Source of the DNA: Lycocorax pyrrhopterus obiensis
Lineage: Eukaryota; Chordata; Aves; Passeriformes; Paradisaeidae
Direction of reading: 5' to 3'
Assembly (NCBI GenBank): GCA_014706295.1
Contig: JACSVZ010000016.1
Coordinates: 10,335,168 to 10,399,167 of the forward strand
Length of the DNA: 64,000 bases
The position numbers and the translations under genes are program-made. The notes below the pieces were generated by a model. It was not told the origin of the DNA. It was given only the letters and a program-made list of their open reading frames with translations, and ran no database searches. Positions 28,601 to 43,600 of this stretch are shown here, one piece after another (within the stretch, counting starts at the first letter, position 1; each line of letters starts with the position of its first letter).

Positions 28601-31600
28601 CTTGTGGAAACTGACAGACCAGTGCTCAGTATGACTGAATTGAGCCCAATAACCTCTGACCATATCCCTAAATTTCACAACTGCAGTGACACTGCTGTGT
28701 CACTCCTGCTGCTCTCAGGCATTCTGCATCACCCCAGGCAGGATGCAAAGCCATCACCTCATGGGATGGAGATTCAGGTTCCTGGCAGCAGCAGCCTGGG
28801 TACATCAGCTGGAGCCGAATGTCTGCGTCCTCGAGGGAATCCCAGCAGACTCCATGACAGCCCTCAGCTGGTCTTTAGGTTGTGTGCAGCACAAGGAGTG
28901 CTGGAGACCTTTTACCTGAGATAAAGCTGATCTTTTCTAAAGTCTTTCTTTGCTCACTGAGACCAGGGAATAGCTTTCAAATAGGACGAGTAAAGATCTG
29001 CTCTTCTGAGTCCTTCACCAAGTAAAAAACGAATAAAAACATAGCATACATTGGACATATAAACATATATGATGGACATATTTCCATCCAGTTTCATGTA
29101 GTTTGTAAAGCAACATAACTCCTATTTCTTCATGCACATTGTTAAACAAAAGCTGATCTTAATTGCATTATAACCCACAATAATGAGATTTAAATTTAAT
29201 TTCAAGTGCAAAATAATTCTGTTTGAGTTCTTCAGCAGCTTTTCCTCATCTAATATGGAAAGAGTTTTTTCTCTTTAATTGTGTCTCTCTGCCTTCAGGA
29301 AGATTGGGAAGCCTTTTAAACATCTGCTCTTTCCAACCTGTCACTTAACAAGTTACGGCTTGGAATAATTTTCTTTGGCTTATTTTTCTCTCTTGTGGGT
29401 TGCAGATTATGAACATAAAAAAACACAGAAAGCCACGGAAGTCTGAAAGCCAAATGTGGGGAAACTTCTACAGTAATCTTCATTAATATGCACTGTATAG
29501 AAATCTGTATTTTTAGTTTGTACGTTTGCTTTTAGAAGAAAGGTGGAAATTACAGACTTTTTTAGTTTAACATGTACTGTTGTCAGCCCCACACCCTACC
29601 CAAATAACTCTCAAGGAACTTTTCTCCAGAGGAGATGGCAGTGAGTACTTACTGAGGCACAGTTGCTTTCCGACTTGTCTTCTAGAAAGCCAATTTGGCA
29701 TGGTGTCCTCTGATTCTGCAGCCAGTAGTCTGTTGATTCTAGCAGACTGTTACTGCAGAGAATCTGTTAAAACAGTTAAAACCAGTTAAAATTATTACAA
29801 ATTTTTCTGAGCCCTATTGTGCTTTGGGGGCCTGGACCCTGTTGTTGTAACTCAACAGAAATTTTGCTGACAAAATTTGGGAGTGTGGGGAGAGCAAGAT
29901 GGACAAGACGGTTTGGTTTGGACCTGTCCAGTTACTGCACCTTAAGTCAAATCACTTCTATATCCCCTAAAGTACTAGCCTATTTTCTTTCAGAACTGAG
30001 AGTCCTTGGAGAAAGATGCTTGAAGGAAATGCCTAAACCCAGTATTTTTATTGGAAAATATTGCTATGAGTTTTGTTCTGTGTGAAAGTGATAAACAGAG
30101 ATGTTGGGAAAACTAATTATTCAATTACACCAGAGTACACAAGCTTGCAGCCTTTATGACTGACTGTATCTCTCTCCACAGTAGATCAGTACTATTCATT
30201 CTGCCAGCAGCCTCATTTCTGGGACTACCAAGGCTCCAAACTCCTTCTTCTTAAACAAGTTTTTCTGTTTTCTGAGAAGCTGAAGTACTTTGGACTTTCT
30301 GTGATGAGTCCTTAGGTCAGTCAGCACCCTGAGACCAAGACTTTGGGTTTAATCTCTGTGTTGACTCAGCCCTGCAGCTTGTGCCACAGCTTCTGCTCAA
30401 ACAAAGCCAAAATGGGGCTACAGATAGCTGGAGACTTTACAGAGGCAAAGCCAGTTTGCAAATCTGATGCTTAGATTAAACTGAATTCTTTACTTTCTGC
30501 CTCTGTACTAATATTCCACCATGAAAAAGAGAGACCATCAGTATCTTTAAAACTTGTAGGGAACAGCAGGAAAAATATTGCTGCACCATTGATGCTACTT
30601 ACAGAATGTTTTCTATGGTTTATCATGTTCCCCAAGCAGCAACATTAAGAAGTACGTTTGTGAAACAGATGTTTATTTTACTTGTACTTCTTGCAATTCT
30701 TGTACTACATGGAAATAGACTGTACTCTAGTATTTAGAATTTTAAATATCATTTTAATAATGATATTTAAAAATATAAATTTGTTGCTATACCTGGGGGG
30801 AAAAATCTATCTACAGTACTTTCCTTCACCTGACTGCATGTTTTGTATTGACACACATTTGTCCTACTTCAACAACACTTGATCTCTAAGCCTAGATCCC
30901 TTCCTTAGGAAGAAAAGTGAGAATAACTTGTGAGGCCTTCTTGCTTCTCAGGGAAGATGAATGACTGTGGAAAGCTGATCTGGCCAGTTGACACAGTTTT
31001 CTAATAGCTGGGAGCATCCAGAAGCAAGCTTATTACCACCCACAGACTAACACCCACTGTAATTTTTATATTTCTGGTAGAAAGTCAGTTACACAGTTAA
31101 TATTTCGCTCCCTGTATCATACTTATATTGATTTCCGAATAAAAGTCAGCAGCAGAGTGATGAGGAGGTAGTGGGGAACACCACAGTCTCTGAGCTTGGC
31201 CTGCTTCAGTGCCCTTTTTTGGTGCCCTCCACGGAGACTTTCCACCTTTGTGGTTGTTTCCCAGTACAACAGCCCTGCTAGGGGTTTTCTTCCAAAGAGC
31301 TTTAGAATACAAATTTATGGTTCACAAAATACTCAGAGAAAGTACTGTGCCCAAAGACTTTGTTCTGAGAATGCCAAAGGCTCATGAATGTTTCACATGA
31401 TCACCAGCCTCTTCTTGGGGGCTGCTAGCTAATCTTGTTTACCAGGGCAATGACTCTGAACTCAATAAATTTTATAACCTCCCGTCTCAGTGCAAAAAGA
31501 TTCCTGCCATCATAACTAACTCCGAGACTAGATGGGGAAAATAATATACTCCATATCCTAAAGAAACAATTTCCTGTTAGTGTAATAAACTGTTGTGTGG

Positions 31601-34600
31601 GTTTGGTTTTTTTTAAGGAAATCTTGAAGCATTATGAACTGGCTGGTAAAATCTAGAATTAAGAATTCTTTTCCTCTTTCTGAAAAACTACCATCCTCTG
31701 AGGCTTTGTGAAGACATACAGAATTGAACATATACAAAAATGCACACATACACGCACCCATATATATATATGATTTCAGATTTAATCAGATTCTTGATAT
31801 TCTCACCCTCAAGGGCTGAAGTTCTAATTACCTGTTAAAACATAATTTTGGATACACAGGAAACAGTTCTCTTTAGCTCAAACAGCTTTTGCTATAACAA
31901 GCAATCTTGTTCCATTTCCTTAAAGATCACAGTGAATTTGTCTTCAGCCTTAATCACTTTAGATCTTTCTCTCCCAAAACTCAGACAGTTTCTGAGAAAC
32001 TGTAATAGACAGAAATTTATCATGCAGAAACAAGCTGCAGATATCCTTGGTGCTGCTCGTCTTTGTCTCAGAAGAGCTAGGTGTGCATTTCAGAACAGCT
32101 CGATCATAGCAGATACATATTGCACATGATAAACCCATGAAACGAGCTGGGCAGTCCACACTTCCCCTGCTTTGTCTCCTGTGGGATGTTAAATGACCCT
32201 TGGTAGCTTTATCTTTCTTTCAGAGGATGTTTTTATCAGGAAGCAAATACTGGTAAAGCAGCAGCAGAAGAAATAACTCTCCTGAAAAAATGTTTTGGTT
32301 AGGTCAGGTCAGGTCATGGTTGCCAAGCCTGAGTCACTCCAGGGTGGTTTATGAGTTCCAAGGCTTTATATTGCATTTAATTTTTTGTATGCAGCTTTTC
32401 ATAGTAGACTTTGAAGTCAAGGGTAGAAATTACTACATGGAAGTTTTGGACAGCATGTGATTTTTAAGTAACTTCAAGTAGACGAACAACATTAGCAGGA
32501 TTACGTTTTCCCTGGGCCAGATTCTGCTCTCCTGTGCCTAAGTAGTTCGGCACACGCACTTGAGGATGTATCTGGAAATGTGAAGGGTGAATAAGCATAA
32601 CATTTTTAATACTGGAGGTTGGGGGAAATAATTTACAGCAATTTGGATTTCAAAAAGACAGGTGAGAAAAACAAAACGAGATATACTTGAGTCCCCACAG
32701 CAGAAGCTGGCAGAGGTCAGCAATCTAAGGAACAGAGGTTGGCTCAAAGTCTTCTGGAAAGACTCCAGAAATTACTCCAAAAAGAAAGCACTGTGGGAAT
32801 GGGGGAATGCAGGAACGTGTGCCAGAGGCCTCCTTGCACATGGTCTGGTTTTACACAGGTCTGAGTGGTGCTCAGGAGACGGAGGTGACATTTGAGTCAG
32901 CGATGGCAGGAGTGAGGGGTAAACTTTGGATCAGTTTAAACTCCATCTTATGAAACAGAAGTTCTTGCATTAGGACCATTATATACATGATATTGCTCAG
33001 AGCTTTCCCATTAGTACTTCTGTGGAGGAAGGATAATTTAGGCCACTCTGCAATGCTGATCACAGGTTGGGTTACACACACCTGCTGTGCAAAAATGTAT
33101 CTGTAGAAGCCATGTGAGCTTTTGGGCATATTTCTTTGGTAACAGACAGTATTACTGTGGTCAAAGGCACACATATGGTAAGAGTAAATGCAATATTTCT
33201 TACAGCCTCTTGCTATTGTAAGGCAATTCTCCCCGTTAAATAGGTTCATGTGTTTAGATAAACTGGGAGTTTGCATATGCATGAAAACTTGATGGGATAT
33301 TCATGCTTTTAAAGGAATATACTGAAATCCTTATAGCAAAATAATATATGACTGCAATGATCAAAAGTGTATAAGCTTGAAGGTGTTGATCTAAATTAAC
33401 AGAGCTAGTTAATTAATCATAAGCAATGTGAGAACTGGTATTCTTCAGGTCTGCATCTCTACCAGCACATTCCCATTGCCATTCTTGCATTTAAGCATTT
33501 TTTCAAAATATACTGAGGTGATCTGTACCAAATGACAAGAAAACCAACCCTCTTCTCCTTCAGCTGTCAGTCTGCAGTCCTCTACTTTTAAGGCAAACAG
33601 TACCATTTGCCAAAATTTCTTCCTCCTGTCTTGTACTTCTCTTTGCTCTTATTTAATTAAGACAAGTGCAGGGCCAATCCCACTGACGCATCGTTAGGAT
33701 TTTTGCTATCAGCTGAAAACTAAATAGCATCTGAAAGCAGAATTTGATTCATTGACCATACTCATGTGACAGCTGCACACACTATACTGCTGTATATCTG
33801 GTTTGGAGCAGGATCATCACACTCAGAAAATAATTCAGGATGAATCTGCATCATGCACTAAATGTGAAATCAGCAGTAATTCATGGTTCTAAAAAAAGTT
33901 TTCCACTCTCATCTAGAGACTCAGCCGTCAGCATTACTCAGTGTGTTGTGAATCAATGAACCAAATCAGCCTCTAGCAGAGTGTGGATTAGAAAAGTCAC
34001 TCTTTCCCAGAGGAAAATACTGCGTATGAGTTTAGTGTAACAGCTTCCTGCTCCCTGATTTAGATTACAAGACATTAAAATACAGTAAATATCTCTAACC
34101 GAGACAGCATTAAAAAGCCTCTGCTCCACAAATGAAACATCTGCGTCTTCGTGACTGAACATCTTAATTGCTTTGGTTAATTACCACTCTTCAAAAAAAG
34201 ATAGGAAAGTGGGACATACAGAATAAAATGAGATATCCAGGGGTGCATTTTCTGCATTCGTTTAGGCTGGTCTGTGTAGTAACAGGCTACATCTCATATG
34301 GTTCCTGGCAGGAGCCATTCATGCCAAATATAGCTACTCAAACCTGCAAGTCAACTGTTTAAACTGTTCCCTTGCAGCAGAAACCCACAGCATGTCACTC
34401 CACCACCAATTACACATCTAACTTAAAAATCACCTAACAGAGGCTTAGAAGAGAATCCTTCATCCTTTTCCACACACACACACAAAAGGCAAACACTTTC
34501 TCTGACAATGGTGTAAAGAAGCCCAAAACATCCTGCTGTTTGTCAGAAGTGTTGTCAGAAGTGAATAACTTCTTTTAGTGTGCTGACAATCGTAAAATTG

Positions 34601-37600
34601 ACTCACGTTACAATGAACAGCTCAAATGTATGGGATAGGGCAGGTGAAGCAGCTCTCAACCATCCAGGCTACCCTTTAAAATTAGAGAGTGATGCTTCTG
34701 AACGTGACCAAGCAGGAGCATTTGTAAAGGCAGTGGTGGCACTTAGTGCTGTGCCACTGTCCTTCACTCTTACATAAAGTAAACAACTCTGAGATTAAAT
34801 GAAAATTTAAGATGTTTTCCCACACAGTAGATTTTCTGTCTGTATGAGGATTCCAATTACAGTCAGCAGCATTTTTAAAAACCAAGTGTTATCTTGCAAA
34901 TGAACCCTTTGATCAAATGAAATATTGACACTTTATCTTTTAGCTGTGTTGGGGTGAGGAGGAGGAGCCCAGTCCCAGCACACACATCTGTCTTATCGAG
35001 TTCTATTTTTACATCAATGATCATATATCTAACAAAATTTCTGTGTGTGGTTTTCAGGATAAGGAAAATAAATCTTTAGCATCTACGTGTTTTATCCTTC
35101 TCTCTTCTTACATAAATCAAACAAACAAAAAACTTCAAACCCAAAAGGAAAATATTATTAAAAGTCAGAATTATGGGAAGACGGAATGAACTGTGAAGGT
35201 TTAAAACAAATGCTGTCTTTTCAGCTCTAGAATTGTGCCTGTGGGAGACAGTAGAGCTCTGAGGTTTATTGCAAAGTGAGAGGTGAAAGACAGCCAGTCC
35301 TCCTCAATGGTCTCTAGTAGTGCCCCCTTCCCTCAGACTGTACTGCCATAGCAAGGTCCTAGGCAGGAGGAATGAAAGGTCTTCACCTTTGTACTATCAG
35401 TTGTACTGAAATTAGCTACAAGCATAAAATGACATCTGACCCCTCCTAATGACATACATAGACACACAGGTGTCACTTTTTTCCCCCCACATGCCCTAAA
35501 TTAAATTAGTACATATAAACCTGGTTTTAGGAAACAATAACAGCAGTCTATACCACCTCCTGTTGTAGAAACCATTCCAGTCAAAGCTTTTTCATGAAGG
35601 ACCCTCCATTGCACTGACCTGAGAGAAGCAAAGCTCTGTCTGGGTCCCAGAAAGTTGCCATTTATTGAAGAGCAGTCCTGAAGGTATTCATGCTATACAC
35701 TGCTTTTATTTCATATAATGAAGTATCAGCTAATGAGGTAAATTAGAAATGTTCAATGAGAGTTTATCTCCCATACATGTATAATGTATTTTGGGACCAG
35801 ACAAGTATAGACCAGGCAGACAAAAATTGCAATATACCATAGCACCCCCACTAAGTTATTTTTCTGTATCAAACCTTTTCTAAGTATCACTTAAATTCTG
35901 TATTGCTCACTAAAGCTGAAAGCTAAAAAGCAAAGCTATATATATATATTGGACTTTGAATATAACATAAATTTAAAAGTTACCTTCTTACATGCTGTGA
36001 CAGAGCTTCCCAAACTGCTTGCAGAACTGTCTGTGCTGCTGCCTTGGTGCTCTGGGACTTCATGCATCAGTGGAGATTCAAAGTTGCTGAAGAACAAAAA
36101 AGAAACAAGCCCCCAAAAACCTTTCCAGTGACTCAGCTACATAAATAACTCAAGTAATACCAAAACACAGGTCAGTAAAGAGATGTAACTTAGAATACAA
36201 GAAGCCGTCTATACCCTCCTTGCTGATGTTACCAGTATATTTATGGCTAATTTTCCCTTTTTGGAAATCTGTCCTGAGCTACACAATTTGGATACGAAAT
36301 AGCAGACTGATGTCTTTTTAACACGAGAGGAAAGCATAAACTGCCTGTAGACAGACCTGTCTGTCCTGAATGCCACTGTAAAAAGTGGTACTAGCTTGTT
36401 TTCATAAGCAGGCAGCTTGGAGCAGCAAATGAAATACTTGCTGCATTAATTCAGCCTGGTAAACAACAGAAATATTTGCTGTGTTTTCACCTACCAGGAT
36501 TGTAGGAAAGGGGTAGTGATTGAAAAGTAAAAAACACAGCAGGAGAGGTAGTATTCTGTAACCCAGATGGAATAGCTCGATACACTGTGGGTTTGGAGCA
36601 AAGGTAAGTTGTGCACATATTCTGTTTTGTGAGTCAGTGGTACACAACAAATACGTTTACTTTGGGACTCTGCAGATGTGAAGTACAAAACCATAAAAAC
36701 AAGTTCCTCCAGCCAAATTATTTGCACACACAGCAAGACCCAACCCTCATACTTTTCTTTCGGAATAGTTCAGGCCAGTCTTCTAAGATCTTCCATTGTA
36801 TAATAACCACACTGGTCCAAGATTAATGAAGCTTCTCCTTCTGGTCATGACATGATCACAGTTAAAGGCCACACATGCTAAGGGACTATTTATCCAGAAA
36901 CATACTAGGGAAAAAGCATCCTACATGATCACGTTCTGCTTCTCAGATTGGGTCTTTAGAGTGCTTTTAATTATTGCAAGTCACCTATGAGAATATGTGG
37001 AACATGTTGTGATGGACCATAAAGAGTGACCAGGTTACCATGGCTCGAGCAACAATCTCTCATCGGTTCCAATGGGGTAACAGACCATGTGCAACTTCCT
37101 GCTATACTCAAACCTAAAATGCATTTTCCTCAGTCCCCTTTACTGCAATGTAAATCAGTATGTTAGGAGGAGGCCACTTTCACTTTTTTTTCCCAAAATC
37201 CACAGTCAGGCATGACTAAGGCTACCTTCTGCTCAAAGATTCATGCATGTACATTTCACTTGATGCTGCTTAGGACTAACTATGAATATATCCATTCTCA
37301 CTGGTAAAGAACTTTGTCAAAGAGAATTCTGCTGATGTGTGTGGTGCTATTCCATAATAATTTAAAAAAAGTATCTAGATGTACCAGAATTAGAAGAGTG
37401 AATAAAAAATATAAAACTAATTTAGCACTTATTAATTGCTAGCTGGGGGGAAGCATCATGAATCACATGGGATGATTGAATACAGATGCACAAGTGAGAC
37501 CAGAGGGTTAATTGACTTCACTCGAAAAGTGTCTTTCCACTTAATACTCTGGAAGATACCAGCATCATTTGTACTTAGAAAAAAGACTTTTGCCTGTTTA

Positions 37601-40600
37601 CAAAATTCTGCTTCATTGCTCAGATGATATAGATACACAGCAACATTTCTGGGCAGTAACTTCTCAGGCATTTCCCAAAGCAAAACAGCATTTCATAGGC
37701 CTTATACCGCGTTCTTTAACAGAATGAGGGAAATTAAACACATGAAGTCAATTCTGGCTTTCTATCTTCATTTAAAGTAGGAACCTCATACTCAGATGGT
37801 CAAATCTTATATAAGTTAAGTATCCTCCTTGGTAAGTCCACATAGAGATGCACCCTCTGTACAAAAACTCACTACTCCCCACAGAAGCTGTGCAGTGCCT
37901 CTTTTCATAAGATGCATCACTTGTGCTATCTAATAGAAAATTACAGATCAAGGCTGACCTGCAGGTTGGAGTACAAGGCCTGCTGTTTTCTCCTGCTCTT
38001 CACTGAGAGGAAGACCGAATGGCTCTGCCACTGCTTCACCCTACAGGGAGCTGATGGGCTGCTAATGACTATTTGCTCTCAGTTCCACTGTGTGCAGGGA
38101 ACTGAACTTCAGTGCATCAAGAGTTGCTGAGTCTAACAGCAACAAAGATAACGAGTTGGCTACCTGAAGGCCTTCTCTGGAACTTAATTAAACAGTACAA
38201 GTAGAATAGCACATTGAAGCACAGCTGGAAAATGTAGTTTAGGAGTCACGTTCTGGAGTATCAACAAACCTGTGCTATCCCTGCACAGCATTTCAGCAAG
38301 GGGCAGCACATGACGTCCCACACAGAAGTAAAGCTCTCCTCCAAGTCATGCGGAAAGTGAAATGATCTGCAAAAGCTTCTTAATCCTTTAAAATCTGTGC
38401 TCTTTTCAAAAGAAGCCTACTTTTCATTTGTAATTATAGAAAACCTTGTTAAAAGTACATGATGACTGAAAGAAATGGAGAATGCCATTAAATGTTTTAA
38501 ATGAGACAAGGCTCCCACTTAGACTGAAGTTCAGAGAGGAAACCCAACTGCCTTTGGTGTTCCCAAAGTTTGGTAAACCTAAATCCTCTTGTCACCTCTT
38601 CCAGTCCTCAGAGTCGTATTTCACATCCAGCTCATTACTTGGAGCACAGGAAAAATCAGCAACTGTGTTTCACAGGACAAGGGACAATGCATTTACAAGT
38701 ATCTCTAACACTTTCAGAGCTTCTTTTTTCTCTTAGGTTTACATTTCCTGTTCTGTAACTGCAGAGCAGAACTCTTATTCTCCTGCTGTGCTGCAGTTCA
38801 GCTCCTGAATTGTGCCAGGGACAGGAACTCTGGGCTCCCACCACTAGCAAACAGCTTCAACCTTCAAGTCAGGGTTCAGTCACTGAAAAGGAGAAAAATT
38901 TTAACAAAGAAGTGTTAAAATAGGAGAGCTACATTCAGTTTTAGACTCCACAGCCTTTTCCTTATTGAGTTCATGGGTACACAATTTCTAAAAGAAGCAC
39001 AGAGAAAACCCCCGCTGGCCACTCTTGCTGGTCAGTCAGGTGCATGAGCCCCCTAGGTGTCACACAAAGGAGATCCGTAGCAGTGCATGCCAGCTGATGG
39101 GAAAATGAGCACTCAGCTGTGCTTCTTCAGGCTGGGAATCCAACACCACAAATGTGAGTCTTCTATAACGCAGGGAGGTGCAGTGTGTGAGGTCCTGCAC
39201 GGATACCTTCAGGGGCACAGGTCTTTCTTCCAACATGGAACACGGATTTGGATTTGAACACCTCTTTCTCAATTATCTCAACTCTCAGTAAGGGCAAAGT
39301 TTTCTCTTTTCTTTATCCCACGGGTACCCTTTCTAAGCTTTCATTTTCAACAGGTGTTTTCTCAAGAGACCCTCCTCAGGCCATACAGCGCTGCCACCCT
39401 CACTCTGTAGCAAAGGCAGTAATATAAACCTATTTTTCATTGACTCTCCAGGGAAAAACTAGTCTGTCTCTGAGAAGCTTCCTGCTCTCATTAGTTCCTC
39501 AACAGCAGGAAGCTGAAAGAAACTCTTGCAGAGATGTAGCCAGCTCATCATTAAGTGATAGCTCTGCATTCATGTACTATGCTCATTACTTCATGTTAAG
39601 AGCTTACACAAAGTGCTGGACTTTCAAGACATGTGGCACAGATTGGAGCCTTTTCACTACAAGATAAAGAAAGCTGTTTAAGTTTTCAGGTCTCAGCTTT
39701 CAAGTTTGCTTGGCTCCCTTTTTTAGTATGTGATGGAAAATGCTGATCTGACTTAGATATGCTCATCTGACTTGGAGGTATCACAGAAAGGCACAGGCAT
39801 AGCAAGCAATCTCTGTTAAGGGATGGCTCATTTCGGGAGTTTTCTTTAGGTGTGAAAGATCCTAATCTATAATTCAGCTTTTGAAACTGAAGTTGGGAAC
39901 CTGGACCTACGACTTGGTGTTAAGAGCACCATTTTCACTTTAGTATGTCTATTAACAGAGATGTCTCCACACTCATTTGCCACCAGGTGCTGTCTTAATG
40001 ATTCACGAATTTTAACTGGTAATGTTTTTCCTACAAGCTATATGCACTCCAAAGAATAAAAACAAATTTCCTGAAAATTAGAGGACTGTAGTAAATAGCT
40101 ATGAAGCTTATGTCACTAACTGTAATAATAACACATCATGTATTACTGTCCATAATGCAAACCAATTGCTTCATCTTTCCTATGCTGAATAATTCAAAAA
40201 TACTGACCTCGATGACTCAAGACTTAATCAAAAAACCCCCAGATGCTCCTAAAAATAATTATCTTCTTTGCAGATGTGGCAGATGGTGCTACATCAACTA
40301 AGATGAGGTAATTTAAAGAATTCCCCAGGTTATCACTAAAGAAAATTAATCTTGTGAAACAAAATCAGAAACTTCAATTTCCTACCATCTTGAACAAGCA
40401 TAACCAGCTTCCCAAAACTTGCTGTTCAACAATCATTCCTAAGGAGCAATCTCAAAAAATGATAAGTGACCATTACATATGTTTTTTTTTTTAATCAATC
40501 ATATTACAGCCTGCTGCTTTTCCTCTTTTCATTATGACTCCTAATCTTGGCATTTTTAACATAGAAAACATACTGCTCCATGAAAAAAATAATCTTGAAG

Positions 40601-43600
40601 GAAGCAAAGTGAATGAACACAGTGAGGTTTCTCAGTGCAAATAATGCCAAGCTATAGTGAGCTACATTTCTTGTGTTCTGCTAATATTTGTAGTGAGCAT
40701 CATGAACAAAAAAAAAGGGATGACTCTCATTTTTAAATACAAATATGGGAGAAATGAAAGCAGAGCAAGATATCTTAGCATCTTCTTACTTTTACCCTCC
40801 CAAATAAACCCAAAAGCTACTCAGCAACTGAGGAAGGCAGCCAGCTTAATCCAGACCCTAAGCAAGAAGCAGTTTTGAAAGGCATGCAGTGCTCAAACAG
40901 CATCTCTTAACTTCAAAGCCTTTTTGAAGTGGACAGACTGGTCATACTCTTTCCTCATGCTACCTTTCAGATTTTACAGTTTTAAAATTTACCTTTGCAA
41001 CTAAACAGGTCAGCAAAGTCACTAGGAGCAAAATCTTTAGACATAACAGTGTCAAAGTTACTATTCCAATCCATATAAATGGTTTTTATTCAGTCTGGAC
41101 CATGTGTATACTTCAATCAGAGCACAGATGGTTAGTCAAACAGACGCTCTATAAATACCTCAAACAAATGTCTTTCTGATTTTGTTATGGATTTGGAACC
41201 CATGTGCAGAATATAATCACTGGCAATATCAGGACCTCATCTTGTAAGGTATTCATAGACTTGTTTCAGTCTCCCATGGCTGCTATTGGCTTCACTGGAA
41301 ACTAAAATACTGAATACTTCCCTTCATTGTCTATGCAGTTTAACAGGTAGAGGATTGGGTTTTAAAGATCAGCACACTAAAAAGACTAGAAGTTTAAAGG
41401 CTTTATATTCAGATTGCTCATTTTATAGTGTCTATTGGGTACTCTTGATTTACATTTCATTTTTGTCACTGATACAGCTGCCAAAAAAACAGGTCTTTAG
41501 CTACATGCTGATGAAAAACAGAAGCAGAGAAAAGACAACCCATGCTGGGGTACACTTCACAATGCCCAAAGAGCACTGAATGGCAAAATTCTGCTCCAAA
41601 TTAAACCAGTAAACAAATCCAGAAGTCTCTGTAAGCAGTAGCAATCATCAACGTTCTTTCACATTGTGTTTTTAAAATACTATAAAAGAACAGAAGTTTT
41701 ACTGAATAATAAATGTAAACAGAACTAACTACATTTTTTATGATCTACTTAGAAATATTCCTTCCTTTCTGAGTTTACTGATTGAATTACTAAGGGTAAA
41801 ATAAAAAGGCTTTATGTACAAGTCTGACAAACTCCTCCACATTCAATAGCTATGGCAGAATATATTCAGTTCAGAGAGCTGACAAATCAAAGAGCTGGCA
41901 CTCAGGAGCTAAATGACAGATGATTGGGTTGGTGGGTTTTGATGGTTAACTGTATTTCAGTAATTTACTGACAGAGTCAACCCAACATAAACTGGCTCTT
42001 GCACACAGCTGATAGGCATCCTGCCTTTTCCCCACCTATCCATGGGTTTGACATGGCTTTAGGATGATTCTAGATGGACCTTTGTTATGCTGGTAGAATG
42101 GCTACTTCCTAAGAAAACCTTCTAGAAAGAACAGGCTTGGACCTTAGTCAGAGGAGACTACAGAACAGCACAAGAGGAACTGTGAGATCTCTTCTGGTGG
42201 GCAATGCCTACGACAATTCCCAGGTAATAGAAACTTCTGCAGAGCTCCTAAGGTGGAGGGTGTTTTAGAAGGTATGAAAAGATGTCCTGGATCAACAGCT
42301 AGGAACCAGGCAAGGTCTGATGAAGAAGAATGACTGAACTCAGGAAAGATTAAGGAACAGACCCTTAAATTCAGGGAAGGCCGAAGGACTTTACCTTATG
42401 GAGATGGACTGAAAGACAACTCAGACTGCTTTTCTGCCCCAAAAGCAAGGAGTCTGTATTCAGGTCAGGAGTGCCAGCCAGTGGGAAACTAAGGCTCTGT
42501 TGAGGGTTTGACTGCAGGAAAGATAAGAAATCTTGTTAAAGGAGGGATTCTTCGAGCAATTAGTCTGTATACATATAACTTAAGTGAGCAGTGCTGACCA
42601 GGAAGATGATTTTAGAGAGATACAGGCACAGGTATTACAGAAGCATCAGAATAAGGCAGTTTCATATTCTCTACAGCAAAGCAATAGGCTTGCTACTATT
42701 TAAGCCTACTAAGTCAGCAAAAAACAATATAAAATCTGAAATATTCTTAAAAAGATGTCCCACAAAAAATTCCTTATTCATTTAGCATATGTAGGTGTAC
42801 TGTACAATAGTACTGGTCCTCGTGCTATGGAAATGAGGACAAAAGAGGAAATAATTGTTTTTCCACTCTAGCAAAAATGTTCATGACTGTGCATTTATTA
42901 AGAAATTTATATTATTACTGCATTTTTGATGGCAATGCCTACTCTTAATACAGATCATGTTGCTAGTGCAGCACAGTGTAATAGTCCAAATGTATGATGT
43001 TATCTGATCCTCCTTTAAAAAGAATGGAAAAAACATTGTGATGCAGCTGGGAACTGGTGAAATTTGGTCTAAATTAAATATATAACAAACATGCAAGCAC
43101 CTCCCACAGATTTCAACTAGAAATGGAAATTCTCAGCACTTTTCAAGATGAAATCAAAGACGTTGCAAATTAGGCTTTCATGCCATAAACCACTGGGTAA
43201 TTTTTCAGTCTGTTTTATATGTTTCTTGTATCTAACAAACAACTTGTGTTCACTGCCTGCTCCTCTCGTCCTTTTGCTATGCACAAACTGTCAGCTGGGC
43301 ATTTCAGGACAACCAGTGCAACACGACATAGGAGGACACCAGTGTTTTCATGTGGAGGATGTAAATCTTGCCTTAACTCATTCGTTAAGTATTTTTGGCA
43401 TCCTATTTATATTATGTAGCCACACATCACAGTCAAGCTTCTCAACCAGCTTTTGCCATCAACAAATGTGATTCTCATTCAGAGCATCAGAGTAACAACA
43501 GTCAGACACTGACAAAACAAGCCTCAAAGCACAGCATATGCAATGAAGTATTTCACTATCTGACAACCTTTTTTAAAGGCTACCCCTTTAAAGATCTCAA

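Larger units (their letters stand above)
9751..29652 (-). other. SPHKAP: SPHKAP intron 3 (19.9 kb)
   Basis: Donor GTAAGT, acceptor CTCATTACAG. The largest intron in the window. It holds a TA/TG microsatellite (15804-15861) and a triple palindromic 9-mer (16851-16887). Scattered open frames of 60-130 codons on both strands have no recognisable domains, splice structure or conserved motifs, and I regard them as chance. No intact transposon or nested gene was recognised. Confidence 0.9.
29764..35983 (-). other. SPHKAP: SPHKAP intron 2 (6.2 kb)
   Basis: Donor GTAACT, acceptor CTGTTTTAACAG. It contains a perfect hairpin (30740-30772), short TA runs at 31760-31771 and 35937-35949, a CA run at 34471-34484 and a DR4-like array of AGGTCA half-sites at 32301-32316. 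No coding sequence is supported. Confidence 0.9.

Noticed and set aside
32872..33282. 136-codon minus-strand frame in intron 2
   Set aside because: No conserved motif or splice sites that would join SPHKAP in frame; consistent with chance.
41020..41077. Minus-strand exon-like stretch starting MDWNSNFDT and ending at a possible donor AAAG/GTAAAT in intron 1, resembling an alternative first exon
   Set aside because: It ends in phase 1, whereas exon 2 requires phase 2; joining would give a stop within a few codons. There is no CpG or promoter feature nearby.
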